Source: Verrucomicrobiales bacterium (GTDB taxonomy: Bacteria; Verrucomicrobiota; Verrucomicrobiia; Verrucomicrobiales; DEV007). Taken from it: DNA of 64,000 nt. Of this stretch, positions 1 to 8,324 are shown piece by piece (the first letter of the stretch is position 1; the number at the start of each line of letters is the position of its first letter). Below the pieces are notes generated by a model, which did not search any database, was not told the origin of the DNA, and saw only the letters and a program-made list of their open reading frames with translations. The DNA lies in the NCBI GenBank assembly GCA_002698785.1, contig PAAG01000007.1:57074-121073 (forward strand). Reading direction: 5' to 3'. A program made the translations under genes and the position numbers.

Positions 1-719
1 CGGAGGAGATGACTATCAAAGTGCTCAATTTCGAAGGCATAGTCGAGCATGTCGTTTCTCACGATCTCATTGTCTGGCCAGAAGGAGGGAACTTTGTCGA
101 TGTCCGTGATCTTCTTTCCGCCTTTCTTCACGCCGGCTTCATATTCGTAAGCGCGGTGGGGCTCGGTAGCGCCATACCAGAAAGCCCATGGGCCATCCTT
201 TTTCTGCGCGTCTGCGAGGAAGTCTTCGAAGTTAGCCGCGTAGTCGTTGCTCGAAATAAATTTCGCCGGAGGGGTGAGTGTTCTTTTGCCGTATGGCTTG
301 CCTGCCATGTTGCGGCGCTTTCCGTTCTCGTCTTCAGCGATTCCTGGAGCCCAGGTTTTTCCGGTCGACCCGACGAAGTATCCAGCTTTTCTTTCGAGTG
401 CCTCGGCGTAGGAAACAAATTCAGTCGGGAAGAACGGCATGTGGTTGGCCGCTTCCTTGAGCTGCCAGGAATTGCGACCCGTAAGGATGCATGCACGTGA
501 GGGAGCACATTTTGCGTTCGGCGTGTAGGCATTGTGGAAGAGAAGCCCTTCCTTCGCGACGCGGTCGAATCCCGGAGTCTTTACCCATTCCGTTCCGTAG
601 GCAGATGTGTGAGGCCACGATTGGTCGTCGGAAATCGCGAAAAGGATATTGGGGCGGTCGTCGGCGAGTAGCGACGCTGAGACGCTGATAAGTGACAGAA
701 GGAGATAGGGGACTTTCAT
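1..719 (-). CDS. Secreted sulfatase, N-terminal part (cut by window edge)
   Basis: The first 239 residues of an arylsulfatase-family protein can be read from the ATG at 719 down to the window edge. It opens with a signal peptide ([19 protein letters not shown]), then [15 protein letters not shown], which carries the metal-binding Asp pair. The sulfatase signature [12 protein letters not shown] follows, with the cysteine destined for formylglycine at about residue 71, so it should be of the Cys type. It should hydrolyse sulfate esters, probably of polysaccharides, in the periplasm or outside the cell; the heparan N-sulfatase-like subgroup is my guess. The C-terminal half lies outside the window, so completeness and substrate residues cannot be judged. 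The next gene downstream on this strand is not visible. Confidence 0.9.
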   Translation of the reverse strand, partial: MKVPYLLLSLISVSASLLADDRPNILFAISDDQSWPHTSAYGTEWVKTPGFDRVAKEGLLFHNAYTPNAKCAPSRACILTGRNSWQLKEAANHMPFFPTEFVSYAEALERKAGYFVGSTGKTWAPGIAEDENGKRRNMAGKPYGKRTLTPPAKFISSNDYAANFEDFLADAQKKDGPWAFWYGATEPHRAYEYEAGVKKGGKKITDIDKVPSFWPDNEIVRNDMLDYAFEIEHFDSHLL

Positions 720-807
720 GTGTTTGTGAAACAGTCTTTAATCAATGCATGGCAATGATCAAGAGCGACATTTGAGAAGGAGTTGTTGTGGGAAAATTGA
801 TAGGAGA

Positions 808-1632
808 CTACTCAATCACCACAGAATTCGGATCGTAGTCGATCGATGGATATTCCATGTCGAGGCCTTTCAGGGTCTTTGCCAGGATATCGCCAACGAT
901 GAGGTTGCGATACCATTTGCGGTCGGCTGGGACGACATACCATGGGGCATTCTCCGTGCTGGTCTTGGAAAGCACATCGCCGTAGGCGTGCATGAACTTC
1001 GGCCACAAGGCGCGGTCGTCGAGGTCTCCTGGATTGAACTTCCAGTTCTTTTCGGGTTCGTCTAGGCGGGCCTGGAGGCGTTCTTTCTGTTCGTCGTGGG
1101 ATATGTGGAGAAAAATCTTAACGATCGTTGTTCCTTCATCGGTGAGCATTTTCTCGAAGTTTACGATGTGATCGTATCGTTTGGTCCAAACGGATTCGGG
1201 ATAAATCTCACGGACTCGAACGGCCACGATATCTTCATAATGACTGCGATTGAAGATGACCGTTTCTCCGGTTTTTGGGACTTCTTTGTGTATACGCCAG
1301 AGGTAGTCATGAGCGAGTTCCAGGCTGCTCGGTTTTTTAAAGGAAGCGACGCGGATTCCCTGTGGATCCATTTTCTCGAACACATTTCGAATCGTTCCGT
1401 CTTTTCCTCCGGTGTCCATGGCCTGGATGACAAAGAGGAGTTTGTGTTTTCCCTCTGCATACATGAGTTCCTGAAGAACGTCGATCTGGTGCTCGATGCG
1501 CTTGAAGAGATCTTTCCCCTCCGGTTTGGTGACAGGATATAGTTCTTCGTCTCGGGTAGGCCAGGATTCCAAGTCGACCTTCTGGCCGGGGGACACGCGA
1601 AATGGATGGTCGGAGAGGGTTATTTCGGACAT
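808..1632 (-). CDS. ppk2: Polyphosphate kinase 2 family protein
   Basis: A 274-residue PPK2-family polyphosphate:nucleotide phosphotransferase, which moves phosphate between polyphosphate and nucleoside mono- or diphosphates in the cytoplasm. Visible motifs are the Walker A loop AMDTGGKDGT (residues 71-80), the Walker B region FNRSHYEDI, and the lid segment LDEPEKNWKF. The length is typical for a single-domain PPK2. The start lies only 5 bp after the stop of hemW, so the two are very probably cotranscribed. Which class it belongs to (AMP, ADP or both as acceptor) I cannot settle by eye; the KNW lid would fit the class III type. No ppk1 or exopolyphosphatase gene is nearby. Confidence 0.93.
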   Translation of the reverse strand: MSEITLSDHPFRVSPGQKVDLESWPTRDEELYPVTKPEGKDLFKRIEHQIDVLQELMYAEGKHKLLFVIQAMDTGGKDGTIRNVFEKMDPQGIRVASFKKPSSLELAHDYLWRIHKEVPKTGETVIFNRSHYEDIVAVRVREIYPESVWTKRYDHIVNFEKMLTDEGTTIVKIFLHISHDEQKERLQARLDEPEKNWKFNPGDLDDRALWPKFMHAYGDVLSKTSTENAPWYVVPADRKWYRNLIVGDILAKTLKGLDMEYPSIDYDPNSVVIE

Positions 1633-1637
1633 GGAAC

Positions 1638-2726
1638 TTACACTAGAGCAGCGGCAATGGGGTCGGCAAGTGCTTTGCCTTCTTTCGTGAGAATGAGGCG
1701 GTCGCCGTTTTGGCGTAGCAAATCTCGAGAAATGAGGTCATCGAGTGTTTCCTGATCCTGAATCAGGTCGAGTGGAATACCTTCTCTTGTTCTAAGCTGA
1801 AGGGCGATCGCCTCGATGCGTCGGTCTTCAGCCGTAAGCGTTTCGATCTCGGTTCTCGTATCGATTCCCGATTGTGTTGCTGAGACGTATGCCGCGGTGT
1901 CGGGACGCGTTTTCCAGCGATATTCACCGATCGTTGAGACTGCTCCCGGACCCAGGCCAAGATAGTTGGCGCCCGCCCAGTAGGCTCGGTTGTGCTGCGA
2001 CTCGTAGTCGTCTCGTGCGTAGTTGGAAATTTCGTAATGGAAGTAGCCTGCCGATTCGAGTTTGTCGATGGCATGGTAGAAGAGGTCCGCGTCTCGATCT
2101 TCGTCTGTGTCCAGTTCTCCGGATTGATGCCGCTCAAGAAACTCGGTATCCTCCTCGTAGGTGAGGTTGTAAGCGGAAATGTGATTGGGATTCAGCGAAA
2201 TGGCCTTCTCAAGATCGCCATCCCAGGAAGCCATATTTTGACCCGGGATGGAGAACATTAGATCGATGCTAATGTTTTGAAAACCGGCATCCTGAAGGGT
2301 TCGGTAGGCGTTTTCTGCCTCTTCGGGAGTGTGATCGCGACCCAAAGTCGCCAGCGTTTCTGAGTCGAAAGATTGGGTGCCGAGGCTGATGCGTGTAACA
2401 CCAAGTTCTCTCATCAGCTCCGCTTTCTTGAGGTCGTAAGTGGCGGGATTTGCTTCCAGTGTCCACTCCTCTACGTTTGAGAGATCGAAGGTCTCCTGAA
2501 GACCGCGGCAAAGACTTTCGAGGTGAGTCGGGGAGAGAAGACTGGGAGTTCCTCCGCCAAAGTACACTGTGCGGATCGGATCTTTGACATCGCCAGATCG
2601 CATCTTCGCTTCTGCTAGGATTGCCTCAACAAATTCACGATTGGCCAGCTTTCCCGGTTTGTGTTTGTAGAAGCCGCAATAGGGGCAGATGTGGTGGCAG
2701 AAAGGGATGTGGAGGTAGAGGTGCAA
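1638..2726 (-). CDS. hemW: HemW-like radical SAM protein
   Basis: A 362-residue radical SAM protein of the HemW (coproporphyrinogen III oxidase-like) family, thought to be a haem chaperone rather than a true HemN. The [4Fe-4S]-binding cysteines sit in PFCHHICPYCGFY (C10, C14, C17) right at the N-terminus, without the upstream extension of HemN. The SAM-binding glycine motif FGGGTPSLL follows, and the C-terminal HemN_C-like region ends near GKALADP. The length is normal for HemW (about 370-390). It is the upstream gene of a two-gene unit with ppk2 and is divergent from the caspase-FGE gene at 2790, leaving 63 bp for both promoters. Confidence 0.93.
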   Translation of the reverse strand: MHLYLHIPFCHHICPYCGFYKHKPGKLANREFVEAILAEAKMRSGDVKDPIRTVYFGGGTPSLLSPTHLESLCRGLQETFDLSNVEEWTLEANPATYDLKKAELMRELGVTRISLGTQSFDSETLATLGRDHTPEEAENAYRTLQDAGFQNISIDLMFSIPGQNMASWDGDLEKAISLNPNHISAYNLTYEEDTEFLERHQSGELDTDEDRDADLFYHAIDKLESAGYFHYEISNYARDDYESQHNRAYWAGANYLGLGPGAVSTIGEYRWKTRPDTAAYVSATQSGIDTRTEIETLTAEDRRIEAIALQLRTREGIPLDLIQDQETLDDLISRDLLRQNGDRLILTKEGKALADPIAAALV

Positions 2727-2789
2727 GGGGATTCTGGTCGCAAGGATTGAATAGGTCGGTTACCGTATTCGTCAGAGTCCCGAACCGCC

Positions 2790-4481
2790 ATGTTTTTTCT
2801 TCGTTCCTGCATCGTCTCTATCTTGGGGCTTTTTTCTCTTTCCCAGGGCGCAGATCGCGTTGCTCTAGTGATCGGTGTCGATTCCTATGAGAACCTTCCG
2901 ACCGAGGCGCAATTGAGTGTTGCGGTGAGCGACGCGGAGTTGATGGCGAAAACTCTGAAGAGCCTCGATCCTCCTTTTGACGTCGACCTTCAGACAAATG
3001 TGAAGCAAGACGATGTGGAAGAGGCCTTGGACCGATTCATCGACAAGTCTGACGGTGCCACTTGTGCTTTGATTTATTTCGCCGGCCATGGAGTCGAGTA
3101 TCACGGCGAGAATTTCCTTTTGGTGAACGACACAGACATCGGAAAAATCAGTGCAGATGTTCCTCGCATGAAACGTCGTCTTGGGAATGAGGCGTTGTCG
3201 ATGCAGGCAATGGTGGATTCTCTGGATGTCACCGGGGCTCAAGTGAAAGTTGTGATTCTAGATGCCTGTCGAGACAATCCGCTTGAGGCTGAGGATACGT
3301 CCGGGACTCGCAGCTTGGTGGGGGCCTCTCGCGGTCTCGCCCAAGTGACGCCTCCCTCGGGCACATTGATCGCCTATTCCGCCGATGCCGGACAACAGGC
3401 AAATGACGGTCTTTTCACCGCTGTGCTCGCAGAAAAAATGATCACGCCGGGATTGCCTCTGCTTCAGGTTTTTGCGGCCACTCGAGAGGAAGTGCTGAAA
3501 GTTTCGAGCGATCTTGCTTCGCAGAGCAAAGGCGTTCGCCATGAGCCCGCTGAGTACACCAAGCTCAATCTGGCAGGAACGAAGTTTGCCTTTACGGGGA
3601 AGACGGGAAGTGGGGCGGAGTCGAAGGAGATGGAACAACTCCGCCGTGAGCTTGAGAACATGCGAAAGCAAATGGAGAGCGGCGAGGGAACTTTACCTGC
3701 GACGGTTTCGATGGAGGGAGGCGAAGCGGGGCAGTCACGGGACTTCTCCGGTGTCGAGATGGTCTGGATACCGGCCGGTGAGTTTCTCATGGGGAGCCCT
3801 GATACGGAAGAGGGACGACGGGACAATGAGCAGCAGCATCGTGTTACCCTGTCAAAAGGATTCTGGATGGCACGGTACGAGTGCACGCAATCTCAATGGG
3901 TGAAAGTCAAAGATATCGATATGGAGCGAATCCAGAAGGGAAGTCTGGGAAGCAATTACCCGATCAATGGTGTGACGTGGTATGAATGCCAGGATTGGGT
4001 GAAGCAGATGAATGAGAAGTTTCCGCCGTCTCCCGGCTGGCAGTGGGCTCTACCGACCGAAGCTCAGTGGGAATACGCCTGCCGGGCAGGTACAACGACT
4101 GTATTCTCTTTCGGAGACTGGCTCAATGTCGACCTGGCAAATGTGAACTGGAGCTGGCCATACGGAACGGACGATACGGGAAAAAGAAAACAAAAAACGG
4201 TTTTCCAAACGATCGATAAGGTAGGCGGGTTGGAGGCGAACCAATGGGGGCTCTACGATATGCATGGCAATGTCGGAGAGTGGTGTGCGGACTGGTATGG
4301 CAACTATCCCGATGGAGATGCTTCGGACCCGGCTGGACCTACCACCGGAACTCATCGCGTCGTGCGCGGTGGGCGGTTTGGCTACGGGGCGGTGGAGGCA
4401 AGGTCAGCGCAACGCAAAGCAGAGAAGCCAAACTGGATAGGCTATCACGATGGCTTCCGGCCTGTTATTGTACCAAGATAA
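2790..4481 (+). CDS. Secreted caspase (C14)-FGE-fold fusion protein, copy 1
   Basis: A 563-residue exported protein. The signal peptide covers residues 1-20 (ending SLSQGA). A caspase-like p20 domain (about 22-265) opens with DRVALVIGVDSYENL and has the catalytic dyad His100 in YFAGHGVEY and Cys160 in VVILDACRDNP. A short coiled-coil linker (about 277-298) follows. The C-terminal domain (about 320-563) has the formylglycine-generating-enzyme/C-type-lectin fold, with MVWIPAGEFLMG, TEAQWEYACRAGTTT, DMHGNVGEWC and GFRPV. The two cysteines that true FGE uses for catalysis (after RVxRGG) are absent, so this domain is probably a binding module. It has a close tandem paralogue 14 bp downstream. Possible roles are secreted protease, stress or defence effector; the substrate is unknown. 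Confidence 0.9.
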   Translation: MFFLRSCIVSILGLFSLSQGADRVALVIGVDSYENLPTEAQLSVAVSDAELMAKTLKSLDPPFDVDLQTNVKQDDVEEALDRFIDKSDGATCALIYFAGHGVEYHGENFLLVNDTDIGKISADVPRMKRRLGNEALSMQAMVDSLDVTGAQVKVVILDACRDNPLEAEDTSGTRSLVGASRGLAQVTPPSGTLIAYSADAGQQANDGLFTAVLAEKMITPGLPLLQVFAATREEVLKVSSDLASQSKGVRHEPAEYTKLNLAGTKFAFTGKTGSGAESKEMEQLRRELENMRKQMESGEGTLPATVSMEGGEAGQSRDFSGVEMVWIPAGEFLMGSPDTEEGRRDNEQQHRVTLSKGFWMARYECTQSQWVKVKDIDMERIQKGSLGSNYPINGVTWYECQDWVKQMNEKFPPSPGWQWALPTEAQWEYACRAGTTTVFSFGDWLNVDLANVNWSWPYGTDDTGKRKQKTVFQTIDKVGGLEANQWGLYDMHGNVGEWCADWYGNYPDGDASDPAGPTTGTHRVVRGGRFGYGAVEARSAQRKAEKPNWIGYHDGFRPVIVPR

Positions 4482-4495
4482 CTCACTTTGATTTC

Positions 4496-6250
4496 ATGAA
4501 GAGATTTCGTCTAGCTGCATTCGCATTCACTCTTGGCTTCAGTTGCCTGTCGTATTCCGCGGACAGGGTAGCTCTTGTCATTGGGGTAAATCAATATGAT
4601 CACCTCGGTCCAGAGAGTCAGCTAGAGGTATCTGTTAGTGATGCAGAACTGATGGCGAAAACGCTGGGGGCGTTGGAGCCGACCTTTGATGTGACTTTGC
4701 TCACTGATGTCAATCAGGACGATGCGGAGGACGCTCTCGATACGTTTATTGATAAAGCGGATGGAGCGGAGTGCGCCTTACTTTACTTTGCCGGACACGG
4801 GGTGGAATACTACGGGGAGAACTTCTTGCTCGTGCGAGACACGGATATCGACAAGATCAGTTCGGACGTTCCTCGAATGAAGCGTCGATTGGGAAATGAA
4901 GCTCTTTCACTCCAGGCCTGGGTGGATTCTCTCGATACGACGGGTGCTAAAGTGAAAGTCGTGATCCTGGATGCCTGTCGGGATAACCCTCTGAAGGCAG
5001 AAGACGGCTCGGGCACTCGTAGTCTCGTAGGGAGTAAGGGAGGCCTCGCTCAGGTGACTCCACCCTCTGGCAGTTTGATTTCTTATTCTGCCGACGCGGG
5101 GCAGCAGGCGAACGATGGTCTATTCACCATGATACTGGCAGAAAAGTTGACCACGCCGGGATTGCCGCTTTTACAGGTCTTTGCTGCGACTCGGGAAGAC
5201 GTCTTGAAGATCTCTACGGAAATGGCGTCAAAGAGCATGGGTGTCCGCCATGAGCCTGCCGAATACACCAAACTCAATCTCGCGGGGACCAAGTTTTCCT
5301 TCATGCCGAATGCGGATGGATCTACCAACCCAGGCGCTGCGCCGCCTTCCTCCGACGCCGAAATGGTACTGCTGAAAAAAGAGTTGGAGATGCTCCGAAA
5401 GAAACTGGAGGGAGGGGACAGCATGCCCGCTGATCGAGGAGAGGAGCCTGAGTTTTCTCCCGCCTATCGCAGTCTTGCCGGTGAGAAGGCGGGGGAGATA
5501 CGGAACTTTGTCGGGAATATTGAGTTCGTTTGGTGTCCGCCGACCGGACCAGACGGATTTCTGATGGGGAGCCCGGAGGATGAATACAAGCGGCGTTCCA
5601 ATGAGCCTCAGCGGCGCGTCATTTTGACCAAAGGATTCTGGATGGGGCGATATGAGTGCACACAGGGAATGTGGAAGAGTGTAATGGGGAGCAATCCGAG
5701 TCATGTCCAAGGCCCGTCATGGGGACCGCACATACCTGTGGAGAAAGTGACTTGGAACGATGCGCAGGAGTGGTGCAGAAAAATGAACCAGAAATATCCA
5801 TTGGGTGAAGGCTGGGAATGGGCGCTGCCAACGGAGGCACAATGGGAATATGCCTGTCGGGCAGGAACAACGACTCCCTACTACACGGGAACTACCCTGA
5901 CAAAGGAACAAGCCAATTTTGATACGACAATCCCGGCGGAAGGAAAGCCACCCACTACTCACGGAAACATCACCAAAAAGGTTGGCAGTTATCCTCCAAA
6001 CCCGTGGGGCATCTACGACATGCACGGGAATGTCGCGGAGTTCTGCTACGATGCGTATCAGGATGCTGGATTTATCGATGGCGCAAAGGATCCCGTCGGG
6101 CCAGCGGACGGTGAGAATCGAGTTCTCAGGGGAGGCTCTTTCTACGAGGGGTTCTTTATGCTGCGTTCGGCACAGCGGGGATACATCTCGAAGGATATGG
6201 GGCTGCTGACTTCCGGCTTTCGCCCTGCCATTGTTCCCAAGAGGGACTAG
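4496..6250 (+). CDS. Secreted caspase (C14)-FGE-fold fusion protein, copy 2
   Basis: A 584-residue paralogue of the preceding gene with the same architecture. The signal peptide is MKRFRLAAFAFTLGFSCLSYSA. The caspase-like domain has His101 (YFAGHGVEYY) and Cys161 (VVILDACRDNP). A coiled-coil linker follows near residues 295-310, then an FGE-fold domain from about 345 with FLMGSPEDE, TEAQWEYACRAGTTTPYY, DMHGNVAEFC and RVLRGGSFYEG. As in copy 1, the FGE catalytic cysteines are missing. The start at 4496 is chosen because the reading frame can be extended back to 4244, but that extension overlaps gene 1 and lacks a signal peptide, while 4496 gives a clean one matching copy 1. The stop is 5 bp from the convergent sulfatase. 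Confidence 0.9.
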   Translation: MKRFRLAAFAFTLGFSCLSYSADRVALVIGVNQYDHLGPESQLEVSVSDAELMAKTLGALEPTFDVTLLTDVNQDDAEDALDTFIDKADGAECALLYFAGHGVEYYGENFLLVRDTDIDKISSDVPRMKRRLGNEALSLQAWVDSLDTTGAKVKVVILDACRDNPLKAEDGSGTRSLVGSKGGLAQVTPPSGSLISYSADAGQQANDGLFTMILAEKLTTPGLPLLQVFAATREDVLKISTEMASKSMGVRHEPAEYTKLNLAGTKFSFMPNADGSTNPGAAPPSSDAEMVLLKKELEMLRKKLEGGDSMPADRGEEPEFSPAYRSLAGEKAGEIRNFVGNIEFVWCPPTGPDGFLMGSPEDEYKRRSNEPQRRVILTKGFWMGRYECTQGMWKSVMGSNPSHVQGPSWGPHIPVEKVTWNDAQEWCRKMNQKYPLGEGWEWALPTEAQWEYACRAGTTTPYYTGTTLTKEQANFDTTIPAEGKPPTTHGNITKKVGSYPPNPWGIYDMHGNVAEFCYDAYQDAGFIDGAKDPVGPADGENRVLRGGSFYEGFFMLRSAQRGYISKDMGLLTSGFRPAIVPKRD

Positions 6251-6255
6251 TCCCT

Positions 6256-7833
6256 TTATTTCGTGACTTCGTCCTTGAGGCCGTCCATTTTGCTGGCGTT
6301 CACTCCTTCTGGGGCTTTCGGCCACGGTGTTTCCCCTGGAGCCCACTCGGTGGGCTGTGTAGCTCTGACAGCCTCGACGTGCTTTACCAGCCATTCAGGA
6401 GTTTCGTCCTGTTCTTCCTGTCCGTAGACGTAGGGAAGGGGAGGGTCCATGAGCAGTGGCTTGTCGCCAAGTGGAGGACGCTCGGCGCCAATTGCTTCGA
6501 GGCGTTTGCTGAGCTTTGAGACGATTTCCGGGTAGTTGTCTGCGACGTCCGTTTTTTCACTGGGGTCATTAGCAATGTCGAAAAGCATATCGCCCATCAG
6601 CTTGTAGTCACCGCTGCGGATGGTGGGGACTCGGACACTTCCGGTTACATCGTAGACGATTTCGTTGCGTGGACTTTCGTTTGCTTCGCCAAAGAGGCGA
6701 TCCGTCATATCGATTCCGTCGATGGGGCGCTCCTGCTCGTGTTTGCCACCCGCGAGCGTGATGAACGTAGGGAAAAAGTCGGAGATGAACATCAATCCAT
6801 CCTTCGTTGATCCTGCTTCGGTGTGTCCGGGCCAGCGAAGTATAGCGGGCTGTCTCACCCCACCTTCGAAGGTGGTGTTCTTGGTGCCTCGAAAAGGGGC
6901 GCTCATCTCTTCCAGCACTGGACCATTGTCGTTCGTGAAGATGAAGAGCGTGTTATCCCGGAAACCATTATCATCGATTGCCTGATCGATTTCTCCGAGG
7001 GCGGTGTCGAGGCTCGCGAGCATGGCGTCACGAATGGCCAGGGGATCTTCCGTATCTCCTTCAAATCCCGGAGGGGGATTCAGCGGCCCATGGACTGCAT
7101 TGAATGCCACATACAGGAAGAAGGGATCGTCCTGTCCTTTTCTTGATTCAATCACGTTCACTGCTTCCTTTGCGATGAGGTCGGTGGCGTAGCCTTCTTC
7201 GAAGACCGGCTTTTGGTTGCGATGCCAGTCATAGACGGCAAATCGAGCCGGCGCGTTGTGAACGATGGTCTTTGAGAAGTAATCGATTCCCCAGGCGTAG
7301 TGTCCGTACTGGTAATCGAAACCTTGACCCATCGGAAGGTGTTCTGGCAACCACTCACCCAGATGCCATTTGCCTAGCAAGGCAGTAAAGTACCCCGCCT
7401 CTTTGAGAGCTTCTGCGATGGTACGCTCTTCGGTATCGAGGGCATGAATCCGGCGGGTCTCTTCTCCGCTTTCGGTGTGGGCGAGTTCGAGGCCGAGTTT
7501 GGCGAGGTAGCTCGGTTTGCCGAAATCTTCGGTTCTCCAGTCACTCCATGTGCGAAACGAGTAACGCCCTGTCAGGAAGGCAGCCCGCGTGGGAGCACAG
7601 ACGCTGTGCGTGTAAAACTCGCTGAGTCGCATGCCCTCGGCGGCGAGGGCATCCATGTTGGGGGTAAGTGTAGCTTTTCCGCCATTGAAGCCTGGTTGCG
7701 CCCAGCCCATGTCGTCTGACATGACGAAGATAATATTCGGACGGGAGCCTTTCGCTTCGGGAGCTGTTTTTGCTGTCGGGCTACAGACAAGAGATGCGAG
7801 AAGAGTCAGGAAAAAGACGGGGGCTTTCTTCAT
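6256..7833 (-). CDS. Secreted sulfatase, Cys type
   Basis: A 525-residue sulfatase. The signal peptide (MKKAPVFFLTLLASLVCS) is followed by RPNIIFVMSDDMGW with the metal-binding Asp pair, and the signature CAPTRAAFLTGR with the cysteine at residue 79. Other family landmarks are LLGKWHLGE and FTNDNGP. It should act outside the cytoplasm on sulfated glycans. The start at 7833 is preferred over an in-frame ATG at 7884 because the longer form would bury the signal peptide behind 17 residues. Maturation needs a formylglycine-forming enzyme; the two FGE-fold proteins next door lack the catalytic cysteines, so the maturase must be elsewhere. It lies downstream of the HMA gene on the same strand, 84 bp away. 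Confidence 0.93.
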   Translation of the reverse strand: MKKAPVFFLTLLASLVCSPTAKTAPEAKGSRPNIIFVMSDDMGWAQPGFNGGKATLTPNMDALAAEGMRLSEFYTHSVCAPTRAAFLTGRYSFRTWSDWRTEDFGKPSYLAKLGLELAHTESGEETRRIHALDTEERTIAEALKEAGYFTALLGKWHLGEWLPEHLPMGQGFDYQYGHYAWGIDYFSKTIVHNAPARFAVYDWHRNQKPVFEEGYATDLIAKEAVNVIESRKGQDDPFFLYVAFNAVHGPLNPPPGFEGDTEDPLAIRDAMLASLDTALGEIDQAIDDNGFRDNTLFIFTNDNGPVLEEMSAPFRGTKNTTFEGGVRQPAILRWPGHTEAGSTKDGLMFISDFFPTFITLAGGKHEQERPIDGIDMTDRLFGEANESPRNEIVYDVTGSVRVPTIRSGDYKLMGDMLFDIANDPSEKTDVADNYPEIVSKLSKRLEAIGAERPPLGDKPLLMDPPLPYVYGQEEQDETPEWLVKHVEAVRATQPTEWAPGETPWPKAPEGVNASKMDGLKDEVTK

Positions 7834-7917
7834 TTCCCGACTGTAGCGACAATTCGTTGCGCTGTCTTGTCTGGAGATGACCAAATTTGGTGTTTATCGG
7901 ACGTGGCGGGATTCAGG

Positions 7918-8217
7918 TTACGATTGGCTCCAACTGAGGATCTGATAGTGCTCAGCCTTTTTTAGAGCGTTTTGAGCATCTGATTTGGAAATGGGGTTTT
8001 CCCCATCTGTGATGATTGTCATCTTGTGCTTTCCCTCGCTGACTTCGACGATCCTGATGGTTTTGATCCCTTTGATCTTGCCGATGGATTTGGCGATGGT
8101 CTTTTTGCAGCCCGCGCAGTCGATTCCTGAGAGAGTTGCGGTGTAGGTAACATCACCGGCGAATGCGGGTGAAGCGGCAAAGAGAAGGATAGCGAGAAGT
8201 AGACTAAGCTGTTTCAT
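7918..8217 (-). CDS. Exported heavy-metal-associated (HMA) domain protein
   Basis: A 99-residue exported protein: signal peptide to about residue 20 (SPAFA) and then one HMA fold of about 70 residues. The metal-binding loop is GIDCAGCKKTI with Cys34 and Cys37, matching the CxxC of MerP/CopZ-type carriers. It should bind a soft or transition metal in the periplasm. It is divergent from the His-rich outer-membrane protein at 8325, and the 107 bp between them is full of palindromes, which suggests joint metal-responsive control. Which metal is bound cannot be read from the sequence. Confidence 0.85.
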   Translation of the reverse strand: MKQLSLLLAILLFAASPAFAGDVTYTATLSGIDCAGCKKTIAKSIGKIKGIKTIRIVEVSEGKHKMTIITDGENPISKSDAQNALKKAEHYQILSWSQS

Positions 8218-8230
8218 GGGTTAAATTCGA

Positions 8231-8308
8231 TAAATGCATTTAATTTGCGTTTTTATCGCAAAACACTTGCAATATATTTCAGGGCGGATTTAATGCAAGA
8301 GAATTGCA
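8231..8308. promoter_or_regulatory. Palindrome-rich divergent promoter of the metal locus
   Basis: Between the HMA gene and the His-rich protein gene there are three palindromes in 78 bp: TAAATGCATTTA (8231-8242, perfect), TTTGCG-7-CGCAAA (8244-8262) and TGCAA-5-TTGCA (8294-8308). A possible promoter towards the plus strand is TTGCAA (8267-8272), 16 bp, TTTAAT (8289-8294), so the third palindrome would overlap the -10 box and the start of transcription. The layout fits a Fur/Zur-type operator, but no known consensus is matched exactly and the regulator is not in the window. Confidence 0.45.
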
Positions 8309-8324
8309 ATAGAATTCACGACCT

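Noticed and set aside
4244..4495. N-terminal extension of the second caspase-FGE protein
   Set aside because: The extension overlaps the end of copy 1 and would hide the signal peptide that begins at 4496.
2790..6250. True formylglycine-generating enzymes for the neighbouring sulfatases
   Set aside because: The catalytic cysteine pair is missing in both, so only the fold is shared.
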